Shown: positions 51,831 through 61,999 of the stretch, piece after piece | Layout of the letters: each line of letters begins with the position of its first letter | How positions within the stretch are numbered: position 1 is the first letter of the stretch | Notes under the pieces: generated by a model | Database searches by the model: none | The model's input: the letters and a program-made list of their open reading frames with translations, nothing else | Told to the model about the DNA's origin: nothing | Program-made: the position numbers and the translations under genes | Assembly (NCBI GenBank): GCA_023407175.1 | Contig: JAEYMU010000056.1 | Coordinates: forward strand, 248,001 to 312,000 | Direction: 5' to 3' | DNA length: 64,000 bases | Source: Bacillota bacterium | GTDB lineage: Bacteria; Bacillota_A; Clostridia; Lachnospirales; Lachnospiraceae

Positions 51831-53345
51831 TTACTTCCCGTAAGTCGTACGAAACGGAGCCAGCGGAAGCCCGTTTTTACCGAATATGGTTACTTCACTG
51901 TAATTTGTCCAGCAATATCTTGCATAGACCGGACCGGCTACCTCTTTGGCAGACAGGAATATCCTGCTTCCTCGGAATTCGGGTTCGGCCTTATAATAAA
52001 CCATATCCTCTCCGGCTATCTCAAAGCCGCCGGCTTCTCCCTTACAGTCAAAGCCATCTTCGGCGTAATCAAAGCTAAGCTCTATCCCGCCGTCCTTATA
52101 CTCGAAGGCTTGATAGAGGGGACCGAAGGCTTCTCCGCCGCCAAGTCTTTTGTATACGTGATGAAATGCCTGTAATCCAAGACGTTCACCCACCGGAAGC
52201 TTATCCTTAGGGTGTATCTCATTAAATTCTCCGCAATCCAATATTACTGCAATTCCTGTATTCTTGACGGTCTGATAGGTTCTCATCTGTGCCTCTCTGA
52301 TAAGACACCAGCTCTTTGTATCCTCATCCTGCTTATAACGGTGCATCGGAAGCTGTACCAGAAGAAACGGAAGGGTTATATCCTCCCAGTCCTCACGCCA
52401 CTGGCGTATCATCCGGGTCAGAAGCTTCTGATATATCAAAGGCTTTTTTTCATCCTCTTCCCCCTGATAATAGATAAAGCCTCTTAGCGTATAGGGAATA
52501 ATCCTTTGCAGCATACACTGGTACAGGCCGGAGGGACGGTAGGGGCTCATACAGTTCTTGGGTCCCGGCCATCTGCAAACTCCAAGGATCGTCTGCACCT
52601 CATCCCATTCCATATCCGGATTTACCGCATAAAGCTCATTGCATTTTTTATCCCATTCCGTATGGTAGGCTTCATACTCCTTATATTCCCTTATCTGCTC
52701 CTCCTCCGATTTGCCCCGGCTTTCCTGATCATACTCTTCCAGGTAAATATTTAAATCAGCATCCTCTGCAAGGCTTTCCCTGCTCGTCCAGCAGGAGGCG
52801 GAGGTTCCTCCCCAATTGCAGCCGATGATCCCTACGGTAACACCAAGCTCCTTCGCAAGCTTTCTTCCAAAGAAATATCCGACTGCGGACCAGGTTTTCG
52901 CATTTTCCTCACTGAACTCAGTCCAGCCTGTTTTTTCCTCCATCTCATAGAAATAATCGTCCATATAGGAAATTTTATTGGTATAGTAAAAGCGCACATT
53001 CGGATTCTCGTCATTTTGAAGCACCTCCAAACCGCCCTTGCAGTTTTGCAGCTCATACTCCATGTTGGACTGGCCGCCAGCCAGCCATACCTCACCGATT
53101 GCTATATTCTCAAAGCATTTTACCTGATCTCCACAGGAAACCGTCATCGTAAAACCGGTCCCCGCAGCTTTTGGCGGAAGAATTACAGTCCATTGTTCCT
53201 CCTTAACTGCTGTCTGCCAGGTTTTCCCGTCAAAGGTCACGTTAACGGCAGCACCGTTCACACCCTGTCCAAAAACCTTGATATTCTTATCTCTTTGAAG
53301 CACCATATTGCTGCTGAAAACAGCAGCCACTTTAAAATCAGCCAT
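51831..53345 (-). CDS. Sialate O-acetylesterase-type SGNH hydrolase
   Basis: A 504-residue cytoplasmic carbohydrate esterase. The beta-sandwich start FSSNMVLQRDKNIKVFGQG, the nucleophile serine in GGQSNMEYELQ, the oxyanion motif GCNWGGTSASCW and the late Asp/His segment EIHPKDKLPVGERL show the family. No signal peptide is seen, so imported acetylated sugars are the likely substrates. Together with GH9, GH43 and GH31 remnants it fits xylan or pectin use. Confidence 0.85.
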   Translation of the reverse strand: MADFKVAAVFSSNMVLQRDKNIKVFGQGVNGAAVNVTFDGKTWQTAVKEEQWTVILPPKAAGTGFTMTVSCGDQVKCFENIAIGEVWLAGGQSNMEYELQNCKGGLEVLQNDENPNVRFYYTNKISYMDDYFYEMEEKTGWTEFSEENAKTWSAVGYFFGRKLAKELGVTVGIIGCNWGGTSASCWTSRESLAEDADLNIYLEEYDQESRGKSEEEQIREYKEYEAYHTEWDKKCNELYAVNPDMEWDEVQTILGVCRWPGPKNCMSPYRPSGLYQCMLQRIIPYTLRGFIYYQGEEDEKKPLIYQKLLTRMIRQWREDWEDITLPFLLVQLPMHRYKQDEDTKSWCLIREAQMRTYQTVKNTGIAVILDCGEFNEIHPKDKLPVGERLGLQAFHHVYKRLGGGEAFGPLYQAFEYKDGGIELSFDYAEDGFDCKGEAGGFEIAGEDMVYYKAEPEFRGSRIFLSAKEVAGPVYARYCWTNYSEVTIFGKNGLPLAPFRTTYGK

Positions 53346-53511
53346 ATTCTACCTGTCCTCGAATTATTATCCTTTAAAATTTATTTTACGAGACCCGATA
53401 CCCGTTCCGGGTCCGTTTATCCTAATGCTGATATAGCATGGGGTTTAGTATAACATATTTTTTTGATAAATGAAATGTTTCTATAAAATATCATATTTTT
53501 TTAATTGCATT

Positions 53512-54507
53512 TTAATAATTAAGTCCGTCCCATCTGACCAGCGAGCCATCCTCAAAGGTCCATTGGGGAGTCCGCAGCGGATAGGTGATTTCAGAAGCAT
53601 AATACCAAGGGTCCTCCTCATGAAGCGGATTTTTTAGAATATGAAAATCCTGGGCCGGCATATACCCCTGGGCCAGCAAATAGCATTTATTCCCCTGAGC
53701 ATCCTCGGCCATATCCACTACAAGGACACAATGTCCCGGACTTCCTCCGTAGAGAAGCATATCCCCCGTAAGCAGCTCCTGGACTGTAATCTCACTGCAT
53801 TCCGCCGAGAGGGACAGGGTTCCCGCATACATGAACACCGACTCAAGATACTTGCGAAAGACCTCATAGGAGGCATTATAGTCAGCTTTTTTAACCCAGC
53901 TGACCTCATTTCCATCCACCTCGATCCGGTAACCATCCCTCCACTTTGTATATTCCATCAAAAAACCATTGGTCAGGTGAAAGTCAATTTTATCATAAGC
54001 CTCAACCGACCAATAATATTCGGCATAAATACGGATAATAGAATCAGCACACTGCTGTAAATCCTTACTGCCGGTGTCCAGCTCAAACACCGCCACATGC
54101 CCGTCCTGATATGACTTTGGAGAACCGTCATACAGTAATACCTCGCTGCCGTCCTCCTTAAGCTTCAGGCTGCGAACAAATCCGGTGAACTCCCCTTCCT
54201 CAGAGGGAATTCTGGTGTAGCCTTCCGGCGGATTAATCCGGGTTTCCAGTGTCATCCCTGTACTATTTATCAGGGAAAGGGGGGCTGCGGTAACAGCCTC
54301 CTCCGGCATTACCGTAACCGCACCGGAGGCAGGGTAGTCTTCTACAGAATTTCGTATGCCTTCTGTCACAGTCTGTATATTTTCTTGCATATTCTTTTCA
54401 TTTTCCGCCCCAGGGTCCGATTTTTCTTCTGCCTGGCACCCACAAAGAAGCAGCACCATAGGCAGCAGAAGGAACGCCCTGATCAAGGAAGGATATAATT
54501 TTATCAT
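53512..54507 (-). CDS. DUF4846 lipoprotein
   Basis: A 331-residue exported lipoprotein. The signal peptide ends with lipobox LLCGC near residue 24. The mature part has an N-terminal Glu/Asn-rich stalk, then the DUF4846 region (RINPPEGYTRIP, YSSVEAYDKIDFHLTNGF-type core, and HCVLVVDMA, ending near LRTPQWTFEDG). HCVLVVDMA with a nearby Cys/His resembles a papain-like or transglutaminase-type fold, which is inference. The start at 54505-54507 has GGAGG five nt upstream. Confidence 0.75.
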   Translation of the reverse strand: MIKLYPSLIRAFLLLPMVLLLCGCQAEEKSDPGAENEKNMQENIQTVTEGIRNSVEDYPASGAVTVMPEEAVTAAPLSLINSTGMTLETRINPPEGYTRIPSEEGEFTGFVRSLKLKEDGSEVLLYDGSPKSYQDGHVAVFELDTGSKDLQQCADSIIRIYAEYYWSVEAYDKIDFHLTNGFLMEYTKWRDGYRIEVDGNEVSWVKKADYNASYEVFRKYLESVFMYAGTLSLSAECSEITVQELLTGDMLLYGGSPGHCVLVVDMAEDAQGNKCYLLAQGYMPAQDFHILKNPLHEEDPWYYASEITYPLRTPQWTFEDGSLVRWDGLNY

Positions 54508-55035
54508 AACAACCTCCATTCTGCTGTTTTAAATCAATCTCTTTCTGATATACATATTTTAACATGGCATTTTAACCTCAACAATAGCTATCTTCCTCAG
54601 CGGCTTATAATATTCATCCTTAAAATCCTTTTGCAATCCATCTCTTTTATATACAATTGAAAAATATTTATTTCATGATTTTCTTAACTTTTCAACATTT
54701 CATTTTATTATATATTATTTATAAACTCTTTTATCCGACATTTTTCCATTGATTCACTGCCAAGATAAATAAATCCTTCCTTTACTTTTTTCTTCCGATT
54801 GTCATTATGGTCACGATATCTTTATCTGTCCTCCCAATTATTAGTGAATTGATACAATTTATTATCAATGATATCTTCTATTAGTTATGTATTATGCCGC
54901 ATATTTTTATTTACTCTTTATATTTCTTTCATAATTATTGACAATTGAAATTAGTTTATATATACTTTTTATATACTTTATAGTGAAATATTTCATTATT
55001 TAGTTAATATTATTAAATATGGAGGAGGATATGAA
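54508..55035. promoter_or_regulatory. AT-rich divergent region with GH43 promoter
   Basis: This 528-nt gap separates the leftward lipoprotein gene and the rightward GH43 gene. It is strongly AT-rich with T and A tracts. A consensus promoter TTGACA (54938-54943), 17-nt spacer, TATACT (54961-54966) serves the GH43 gene, giving a leader of about 60 nt with GGAGG before the ATG. No operator, riboswitch or small gene was recognised in the remaining 400 nt. Confidence 0.75.
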
Positions 55036-58000
55036 ATGAAGAGAAAATGGAAACGCTTTTTGGCGGTCTATATGGCACTTTTAATGTCTGTGTCATTTAT
55101 CCTGCCGTCAAATGCCGGCGTAATGCAAGCCAGTGCTGCAACAACGGCGAAAAGCCGTGTTTCGGTGCACGATCCGTCCATTGTCAAGGACGGAGATACC
55201 TATTATATCTTTGGTTCCCACAGGGCCTGGGCAAAAAGTACGGATTTGATGAATTGGACCATGTTCACCAATAATATCAATACCGACTATGCAACCATGT
55301 TTCAGGATATCTGGAATAGCTGGTGTAAAACCGATACCAATCCCGATGTAGCGGGAAATCTATGGGCACCGGATGTAATCTACAACACCGCCATGGGAAA
55401 ATGGTGTATGTATATGAGCGTTAACGGCAGCGATTACAATTCTGCAATTGTTCTGTTAACGGCAGACAGCATCGAGGGTCCCTATACCTATCAGGGCGAG
55501 GTGGTATATTCCGGCTTCAATACAACCACACATCCGGCAGCTTCAACGGATGTATATACCGTGCTTGGCGAGGATGCGGATCTTACCAGATACCAGTCCA
55601 CCGCAGATACAAAGCTGAACGCCATTGATCCCTGTGTCAAGTATGATAAGGACGGAAATCTGTGGATGTCCTTTGGCTCCTGGTTCGGCGGAAGGTACAT
55701 TTTAAAGCTCGATAATACAACCGGACTTCGTGATTACAGCTATTCCTATCATACAGTCACAAATGTATCGGATGCTTATTTCGGCTATAAATTAGCCGGG
55801 GGCTATGGAGTATCCGGTGAGGGCTCCTATATTATCTATGACGCCGCTACCGATTATTATTATATGTTTGAATCCTATGCGGGCTTTGAGGCAAACGGCG
55901 GCTATAATATGCGCCTGTACCGCTCCCACAATATTTACGGCCCTTATACGGACGAAAACGGCAACAGCTCCATAAGAACCTCCTATACAGACATCGATCC
56001 CTACGGTGTGAAGCTGATCGGCAACTATTCCTTTGACTGCCTTAGCAGAGGCTACAAGGCCGCCGGTCATAATTCAGCCCTGGTTGATGATGACGGAACT
56101 ATGTATCTGGTGTATCATACCCGATTTGACAGCGGAACCTCCGAGCATCAGGTCCGGGTTCATCAAATGATTATGAATCAGGATGGCTGGCCGGTTGTGG
56201 CTCCTTATGAATACAATGGAGACGCAATATCAACTACAGGCTATACAGCAGAGGACATCGTCGGTGATTACGAATACATCAACCACGGCACCGCAAGCAA
56301 CGGCGTCATGCTGGATACGCAATACATACGTCTGAATGCGGATAATACCATCAGCGGAGATATTACCGGAACCTGGAGCATGGAGGCAGGCACCTCCAAT
56401 ATGACTGCGGTCATCGGCAATATCACCTATCAGGGTGTATTCCTTCGCCAAGGTGATGAATCCTCGGAGAACAAGGAGGTCATGACCTTTACCGCTACCG
56501 GAGGCAATCAATGCATCTGGGGCAGTAAGCTATCCTACACCGATGAGGAAGCCGTGGTAAAATCAGCCCAGCTCATCAGCGAGTCCTTCGTTGCCAAAAC
56601 CAAGGTAGATCTGACGCTTCCTACCAGCGGATATTTTGGCACCACCATTTCCTGGTCCTCAGACCAGCCGGAGATTTTGTCAACCGAGGGTGTTGTCAAC
56701 CGTCAGACAAATGATACCGTTGTAAGCTTAACAGCCACCATTACAAAAAATGACGCCACCTATACGCTGCCCTTGACTGTTACCGTAACCGGCATTGTTG
56801 TAACTCCGGTTTACCAATACGCCTTTAATGATACGGCAGCCGGTACCGTACTTACCCGTTCCGGAGATAACACAGACGGCACCAACAGCGGCACGATGCC
56901 TCTGGCAAACACCTCCAAGGCGGCCGCCTTTGTTGAGGGTGTCCATGACAAGGCCCTTTACCTGGACGGAACCTATGGTATGGCCTTGAATACCGAGGCT
57001 GTAGGTAATTCCTATTCCATCGCTTTCTGGGTGAAATCGGAAAGCCTGTCAACCTTTACTCCCATAGTATTAATCGGTTCTGATCTGTTAGGGACAAGCT
57101 CCTCCTCCAAATGGCTTAGCATCACCAAAACCCCCTGGGGCACTGACGGAAGCGAGATATCTCCCGTTGTATGGTCAAGAAACCAGGTGACCAATGCCTG
57201 GCCCTGGTATCAGACCGCTGATTTTCAGGCGGCAGCCGCCGGTACGCTTCTTACTGATAACGAATGGAATTATGTGGTGGTTACCGTAGACGGCAGTCAG
57301 CCGTCAGCTACTGCTTATTGCTCGGTCAGCAGCTTATACATCAATGGCAGCCTGGTCGGCACCGGTTCTGTAGCAAACGATGTTTTCTCGGGTAATGCCA
57401 GGGTATACCTGGGTATCAACTGCTGGGATAAGAATTTTACCGGAGCCTTCGATGATATTAAAATCTATGATCAGGCACTGTCCTTAACCGAGATAACAGC
57501 CGCCATGAACGAGACGGCTGTTGATGAAGTAATTGATAACGGAGTCTCCGACCCTGTTTATCAGTATAATTTTGAAGGAGAAGCCGGCGGTGATGTTCTG
57601 ACCCGTTCCGGTGACAATGACAACGGCACCAATACAGGAACCTTACCGACCACAGTCCCCGAAGCTTCAGCCCAATACGGCGAGGGAGTAACCGGCCAAG
57701 CCCTGTATCTGGATGGCAGCTATGGAGTGGCCCTGGATGCAGCCTCCGTGGGAGAAACCTACTCCCTCTCCTTCTGGGTAAAGCCGGAAAGCCTGGCAAA
57801 TTACGGGCCTATTCTTAATATTGGCTCGGATTTACTGGGAGACAGCGCCACCTGGCTCAATATCACACAAACCACCTGGGGTGCAAACAGCTCCACCATA
57901 TCACCGGTTATCTGGTCACGTAATACCACGGCAAATTCCTGGCCCTGGTTTGCTTCAACCACAGGGACAACACAGCTGGCCCTGGATACCTGGACACACA

Positions 58001-61000
58001 TCACCCTAACTGTGGATGGAAATACAACCGGCAGCGCTTCGGGCACTGTAGCCGGACAGCTCTATATTAACGGTGTGCTGACAGGCTCGGGGGATATTGC
58101 CAAGGACAGCTTCAACGAAGCTTCCGTCATTTACCTCGGCATCAACTGCTGGGATCAGAATTTCAAGGGTTATTTCGACGATATTAAAATCTATAATAAA
58201 GTACTTTCCACAAGCGAAGTAGAAACCGCCATGAATGGACCCAGTCCCATCTATGAGACCGGCTTTGAAGCCTCACTGAAGGGAACCGTCGTAACACGGA
58301 GCGGAGCCAACACCCTGCCTGCTGCCGATTTCACCATTGAGCCCCAATATGAGGAGGGCGTAACCGGCAAGGCACTTTATCTTGACGGCTCCTACGGTGT
58401 TAAGCTCGATACCGCGGCTGCCGGAGAAAGCTATTCCCTGGCCTTCTGGGTTAAGGCCGACAGTCTGACTGATTACGGTCCCATCATTAATCTGGGCTCC
58501 GACCTATTAAGCACAAATACCTCTGCAAAATGGATGAATATCACCAAAACCTCATGGGTCGGAGATACCAGTCCGGTCATCTGGTCCAGAAATGAAACAA
58601 ATGGAGCCTGGCCCTGGTTTTCTGCCGCAGCCGGAGGCATGAAGCTGCCCTTGAATGAATGGAAGTACATTGTCGTAACTGTGGATGGAAATACCATTGG
58701 CTCCGCAGGCGGAACCGTCTCAGGAAAGCTCTATATCGATGGTGTATTGGCCGGAACAGGCGATGTAGCAAAGGATACCTTTACAGACGGTTCCTCAGTA
58801 TATCTGGGAATCAACTGCTGGGACAGCAATTTTGAAGGATACTTTGATGATATTAAAATCTACGGCAAGGTACTGACTGCCGATGAGGTTGTTAATGCCA
58901 TGAATACAGCCGTTGTTGACCAGACCGAAGCGGTCACCTCTTCGGATCCCATTTATCAATATAATTTTGAGGAAAAATCCGGCGGTACGATTGTATCCCG
59001 TGCCGGTGACAAGGAAGACGGCACCAATACGGGCACCCTGCCCACCGCAGCTTCCGAGCTATCCGCCAAATATGATGAGGGTGTATACGGTCAGGCTCTG
59101 TACCTGGACGGCAGCTACGGTGTAGCCCTGGATGCCAAATCCGTAGGTGACACCTATTCCCTCTCCTTCTGGGTAAAGCCGGAAAGCCTGATAAATTATG
59201 GACCTATTCTTAATATGGGCTCGGATTTACTGGGAGACAGCGCCACCTGGCTCAATATCACACAAACCACCTGGGGTGCAGATGGCTCCACCATATCACC
59301 GGTTATCTGGTCACGTAACGCCAAGGCAAATTCCTGGCCCTGGTTTACTTCCGCTACAGATACAAAGCAGCTATCCCTGAATACCTGGACACATATCACT
59401 GTAACCGTGGATGGGGACAAAGCAGGCAGCGCCGCTGGCACTGTAGCCGGACAGCTTTATATTAACGGTGTACTTTCCGGCTCCGGCGATATTGCCAGGG
59501 ATACCTTTAACGAAGCCTCCGTTATTTATCTTGGCATCAATTGCTGGGATCAGAATTTCAAGGGTTATTTTGATGATATCAAGATTTATAATAAGGTACT
59601 TTCTGCAAGTGAAGTAAAAACAGCGATGGAGGGACCTTCAACAATTTATGAGAATGGTTTTGACGGTGCCTTAAGCGGCACAATCGTAACACGCACCGCT
59701 TCCAATACCCTGCCCTCGGCGGCTTCTGAAGTTGAGCCTTTGTATGCAGAGGGTGTAAACGATAAAGCTCTTAATCTGGACGGTTCTTACGGTGTTAAAT
59801 TGGATACGGCTGCTGCAGGTGAAAATTATACTCTGGCCTTCTGGGTTAAGGCCGACAGTCTGACCGATTTTATGCCGATACTTGACCTGGGCTCGGATTT
59901 CTTAAGTGAAAACCAATCAGCCCAATGGCTTAGCATCACCAAGTCCTCCTGGATCGGTGACCTCAGTCCCATCATATGGTCCAGAAATGAGACCCTCAAT
60001 GTATTTCCCTGGTTTTCCACAACTGCCGGAGGTATGCAGCTGCCGCTAAATGAATGGAAACACATTGCCGTAACTGTAGACGGAAGCAAGAATGGCTCCA
60101 CGGCAGGAACTGTCGTAGGCAAGCTTTATATCAACGGTACTCTGGCAGGAGCCGGTGATGTGGCAAAGGATACCTTTACCGGTGATGCAGAGGTTTATCT
60201 GGGTATCAACTGCTGGGACAGCAATTTTACAGGCTCAGTTGATGATATTAAGATTTATGATAAGGTTCTGACTGCGGAAGAAATCGTCAATGCCATGAAT
60301 ACCGCCGCCAAATCTCCCGCATTACCGACTGCTACTCCAACCGCTACTCCGACTGTTACTCCGACAACCGCACCCACAGCTGCTCCAACTGCTGCACCGG
60401 TGTCACCTGTACCGACCTTAACACCAACCGTAACACCTACTCCCAAGCCCACAGCTGCTCCGACTCCCGTCGTAGAAGCACTTCCCGGCAATGGAACACA
60501 AGCAGCGGTTGAAATCGCCACAACCATCCATGGGGACACCATGAAGGTATCGGTCGAGGTGAAGACACCCGGTACTGCCGGCAGTGAACAGTCTCCGGTT
60601 CAGATACCTGTCTCTTCACAGAATGTAGTTAATCAAATCAGCAATCCGGAGGTCAAGAAGGTTGATATCGCTCTCACCCTTCCGGCTGATATAACAAACA
60701 GTAATACCCATATTACAATGGACCCCGCCCTGCTGCAGGCAGCCGCCTCTGAGAAAAAGGATATCAGTGTTACGGTAAACGATGAAGCCGGCAAGGAGCT
60801 GTATTCCTGGACCTTTGGCGGTACGGATTTGGCAAATTCCAGTCAGACAATTACCAGCGTAGATTTGTCCCTCTCCGTCGAAAGAGCAGCGGATAATACC
60901 AGCCTGAATGAACTGCTGTCCTCCTCCGACACTCAAACAGCTGCCAACGCCCTTGTAATTAACTTTAATCATGAGGGTACCTTGCCTGCCCAGGCAGAGG

Positions 61001-61749
61001 TTCGAATCTATGTAGGTAATCTGGTTCCCGACGCTTCCGGTAAGGTGTATGTATATCATTATAATCCGGAAACGAAAAAGCTGGAAACATTGCCCTATAG
61101 CTCCGGTTATCAGATCGATTCCGAAGGCTACATCACCGTGAAGCTCCTTCATTGCTCCGATTATGTAGTACTTCCAAAGCCCGCCAGCAGTGCTGTAATG
61201 ACTTCTTTAATCAACCAGATCAGTATTGCCGCCGGTACAGGAACACTATACTACGGAGGAACCAGGAACTACTCAACCAAGCTTACACTTACCCTGCCTC
61301 CCACTCTGGAGCTTGTTGCCTCCTTAGAGGATAAGACCTCCAGCAGCGCCATTGGAGCTGTCGTAGTATCCTATGAATCCAGCAATAAAAAGGTGGCAAC
61401 CGTCAGCAGTGACGGTACCATAACTGCAACCGGTACAGGAAAGGCAACTATCCGGACGACAGTCACGCTCTACAGCGGTAAAACCAAGACCTTTACCACA
61501 AAGGTCAATGTGAAGCAGCCTTCCATTAAGTTCACAAGAAGCACCGGCGCTATGAAGGTTGGCGAAAGCTTCACCTTTGAAATAAAAGCCTATGGTCTGG
61601 ATGCCTCTTTGGCAGTATGGACCACCACTAAGAAATCTGTTGTTGTCATTAACAAAAATGGCAAGGCAACAGCAAAATCAAAGGGAACCGATTATGTCAA
61701 GGTACAAATCGGCGGCGTCACCAAGACAATTAAGGTTGTGGTGAAATAG
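55036..61749 (+). CDS. Giant secreted GH43 arabinanase-like enzyme with five LamG modules and a C-terminal Big_2-like pair
   Basis: A 2237-residue secreted protein. Signal peptide 1-35. The GH43 five-bladed propeller (about 40-400) has catalytic D46 (HDPSIVKDG), D198 (AIDPC) and E262 (SGEGSY), matching endo-1,5-arabinanases and related enzymes. A GH43 C-terminal beta-domain (about 405-510) and an atrophied Ig domain (about 515-590) follow. Then come five LamG/concanavalin modules (about 592-827, 841-1068, 1072-1300, 1306-1533, 1537-1755), each with an ALYLDGSYGV-like start and LGINCWD-FDDIKIY-like end. Next are a Pro/Thr/Ala linker (about 1759-1815), a beta domain, and Big_2-type Ig repeats (about 2060-2237). 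There is no LPXTG. It probably attacks arabinan or arabinose side-chains while binding polysaccharide through LamG. Confidence 0.88.
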   Translation: MKRKWKRFLAVYMALLMSVSFILPSNAGVMQASAATTAKSRVSVHDPSIVKDGDTYYIFGSHRAWAKSTDLMNWTMFTNNINTDYATMFQDIWNSWCKTDTNPDVAGNLWAPDVIYNTAMGKWCMYMSVNGSDYNSAIVLLTADSIEGPYTYQGEVVYSGFNTTTHPAASTDVYTVLGEDADLTRYQSTADTKLNAIDPCVKYDKDGNLWMSFGSWFGGRYILKLDNTTGLRDYSYSYHTVTNVSDAYFGYKLAGGYGVSGEGSYIIYDAATDYYYMFESYAGFEANGGYNMRLYRSHNIYGPYTDENGNSSIRTSYTDIDPYGVKLIGNYSFDCLSRGYKAAGHNSALVDDDGTMYLVYHTRFDSGTSEHQVRVHQMIMNQDGWPVVAPYEYNGDAISTTGYTAEDIVGDYEYINHGTASNGVMLDTQYIRLNADNTISGDITGTWSMEAGTSNMTAVIGNITYQGVFLRQGDESSENKEVMTFTATGGNQCIWGSKLSYTDEEAVVKSAQLISESFVAKTKVDLTLPTSGYFGTTISWSSDQPEILSTEGVVNRQTNDTVVSLTATITKNDATYTLPLTVTVTGIVVTPVYQYAFNDTAAGTVLTRSGDNTDGTNSGTMPLANTSKAAAFVEGVHDKALYLDGTYGMALNTEAVGNSYSIAFWVKSESLSTFTPIVLIGSDLLGTSSSSKWLSITKTPWGTDGSEISPVVWSRNQVTNAWPWYQTADFQAAAAGTLLTDNEWNYVVVTVDGSQPSATAYCSVSSLYINGSLVGTGSVANDVFSGNARVYLGINCWDKNFTGAFDDIKIYDQALSLTEITAAMNETAVDEVIDNGVSDPVYQYNFEGEAGGDVLTRSGDNDNGTNTGTLPTTVPEASAQYGEGVTGQALYLDGSYGVALDAASVGETYSLSFWVKPESLANYGPILNIGSDLLGDSATWLNITQTTWGANSSTISPVIWSRNTTANSWPWFASTTGTTQLALDTWTHITLTVDGNTTGSASGTVAGQLYINGVLTGSGDIAKDSFNEASVIYLGINCWDQNFKGYFDDIKIYNKVLSTSEVETAMNGPSPIYETGFEASLKGTVVTRSGANTLPAADFTIEPQYEEGVTGKALYLDGSYGVKLDTAAAGESYSLAFWVKADSLTDYGPIINLGSDLLSTNTSAKWMNITKTSWVGDTSPVIWSRNETNGAWPWFSAAAGGMKLPLNEWKYIVVTVDGNTIGSAGGTVSGKLYIDGVLAGTGDVAKDTFTDGSSVYLGINCWDSNFEGYFDDIKIYGKVLTADEVVNAMNTAVVDQTEAVTSSDPIYQYNFEEKSGGTIVSRAGDKEDGTNTGTLPTAASELSAKYDEGVYGQALYLDGSYGVALDAKSVGDTYSLSFWVKPESLINYGPILNMGSDLLGDSATWLNITQTTWGADGSTISPVIWSRNAKANSWPWFTSATDTKQLSLNTWTHITVTVDGDKAGSAAGTVAGQLYINGVLSGSGDIARDTFNEASVIYLGINCWDQNFKGYFDDIKIYNKVLSASEVKTAMEGPSTIYENGFDGALSGTIVTRTASNTLPSAASEVEPLYAEGVNDKALNLDGSYGVKLDTAAAGENYTLAFWVKADSLTDFMPILDLGSDFLSENQSAQWLSITKSSWIGDLSPIIWSRNETLNVFPWFSTTAGGMQLPLNEWKHIAVTVDGSKNGSTAGTVVGKLYINGTLAGAGDVAKDTFTGDAEVYLGINCWDSNFTGSVDDIKIYDKVLTAEEIVNAMNTAAKSPALPTATPTATPTVTPTTAPTAAPTAAPVSPVPTLTPTVTPTPKPTAAPTPVVEALPGNGTQAAVEIATTIHGDTMKVSVEVKTPGTAGSEQSPVQIPVSSQNVVNQISNPEVKKVDIALTLPADITNSNTHITMDPALLQAAASEKKDISVTVNDEAGKELYSWTFGGTDLANSSQTITSVDLSLSVERAADNTSLNELLSSSDTQTAANALVINFNHEGTLPAQAEVRIYVGNLVPDASGKVYVYHYNPETKKLETLPYSSGYQIDSEGYITVKLLHCSDYVVLPKPASSAVMTSLINQISIAAGTGTLYYGGTRNYSTKLTLTLPPTLELVASLEDKTSSSAIGAVVVSYESSNKKVATVSSDGTITATGTGKATIRTTVTLYSGKTKTFTTKVNVKQPSIKFTRSTGAMKVGESFTFEIKAYGLDASLAVWTTTKKSVVVINKNGKATAKSKGTDYVKVQIGGVTKTIKVVVK
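57540..60300 (+). repeat. In-frame tandem duplication of a two-LamG unit (1395 bp)
   Basis: LamG 2 plus 3 (about 57540-58930) and LamG 4 plus 5 (about 58935-60300) align at a constant offset of 1395 bp (465 codons), with long identical stretches (for example around 57800 and 59195). Within a unit the two LamG copies are more distant. The pattern A-B-A'-B' shows a recent duplication of the pair, not of single domains. Confidence 0.85.
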
Positions 61750-61836
61750 CCTTCTGCTGCCGACGATAGAATATAAGAGAAATCCCTCGACTATACAGGC
61801 ATCAGAGAAGCAGCATCACTAATACAACACAAAGCA

Positions 61837-61880
61837 AAAATGCCGGATTCTGGTTCGCTATGAACAGACTCCGGCATTTT
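61837..61880 (+). terminator. Bidirectional terminator after the GH43 gene
   Basis: AAAATGCCGGA (61837-61847) pairs with TCCGGCATTTT (61870-61880) around a 22-nt loop. GCTTTCCTTT follows on + and TTTTTGCTTT on minus. It separates the GH43 gene from the leftward HD-GYP gene. Confidence 0.8.
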
Positions 61881-61999
61881 GCTTTCCTTTATATTTTTAT
61901 CAAATACTTATATCATACATACTATTATTCGGCTTTCTTATTCCTATTTTTTCAATAATAAAAGGCATTACCTGGAATTAATTAGTAATGTCCCTTTGC

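Noticed and set aside
57540..60300. Regularly spaced repeats that might be a CRISPR array
   Set aside because: The period is 1395 bp, in frame, and codes for LamG domains.
60255..61152. Leftward frames over the Pro/Thr linker and C-terminus of the GH43 gene
   Set aside because: They are antisense to a repetitive linker (ACN/CCN codons), which keeps the opposite strand free of stops.
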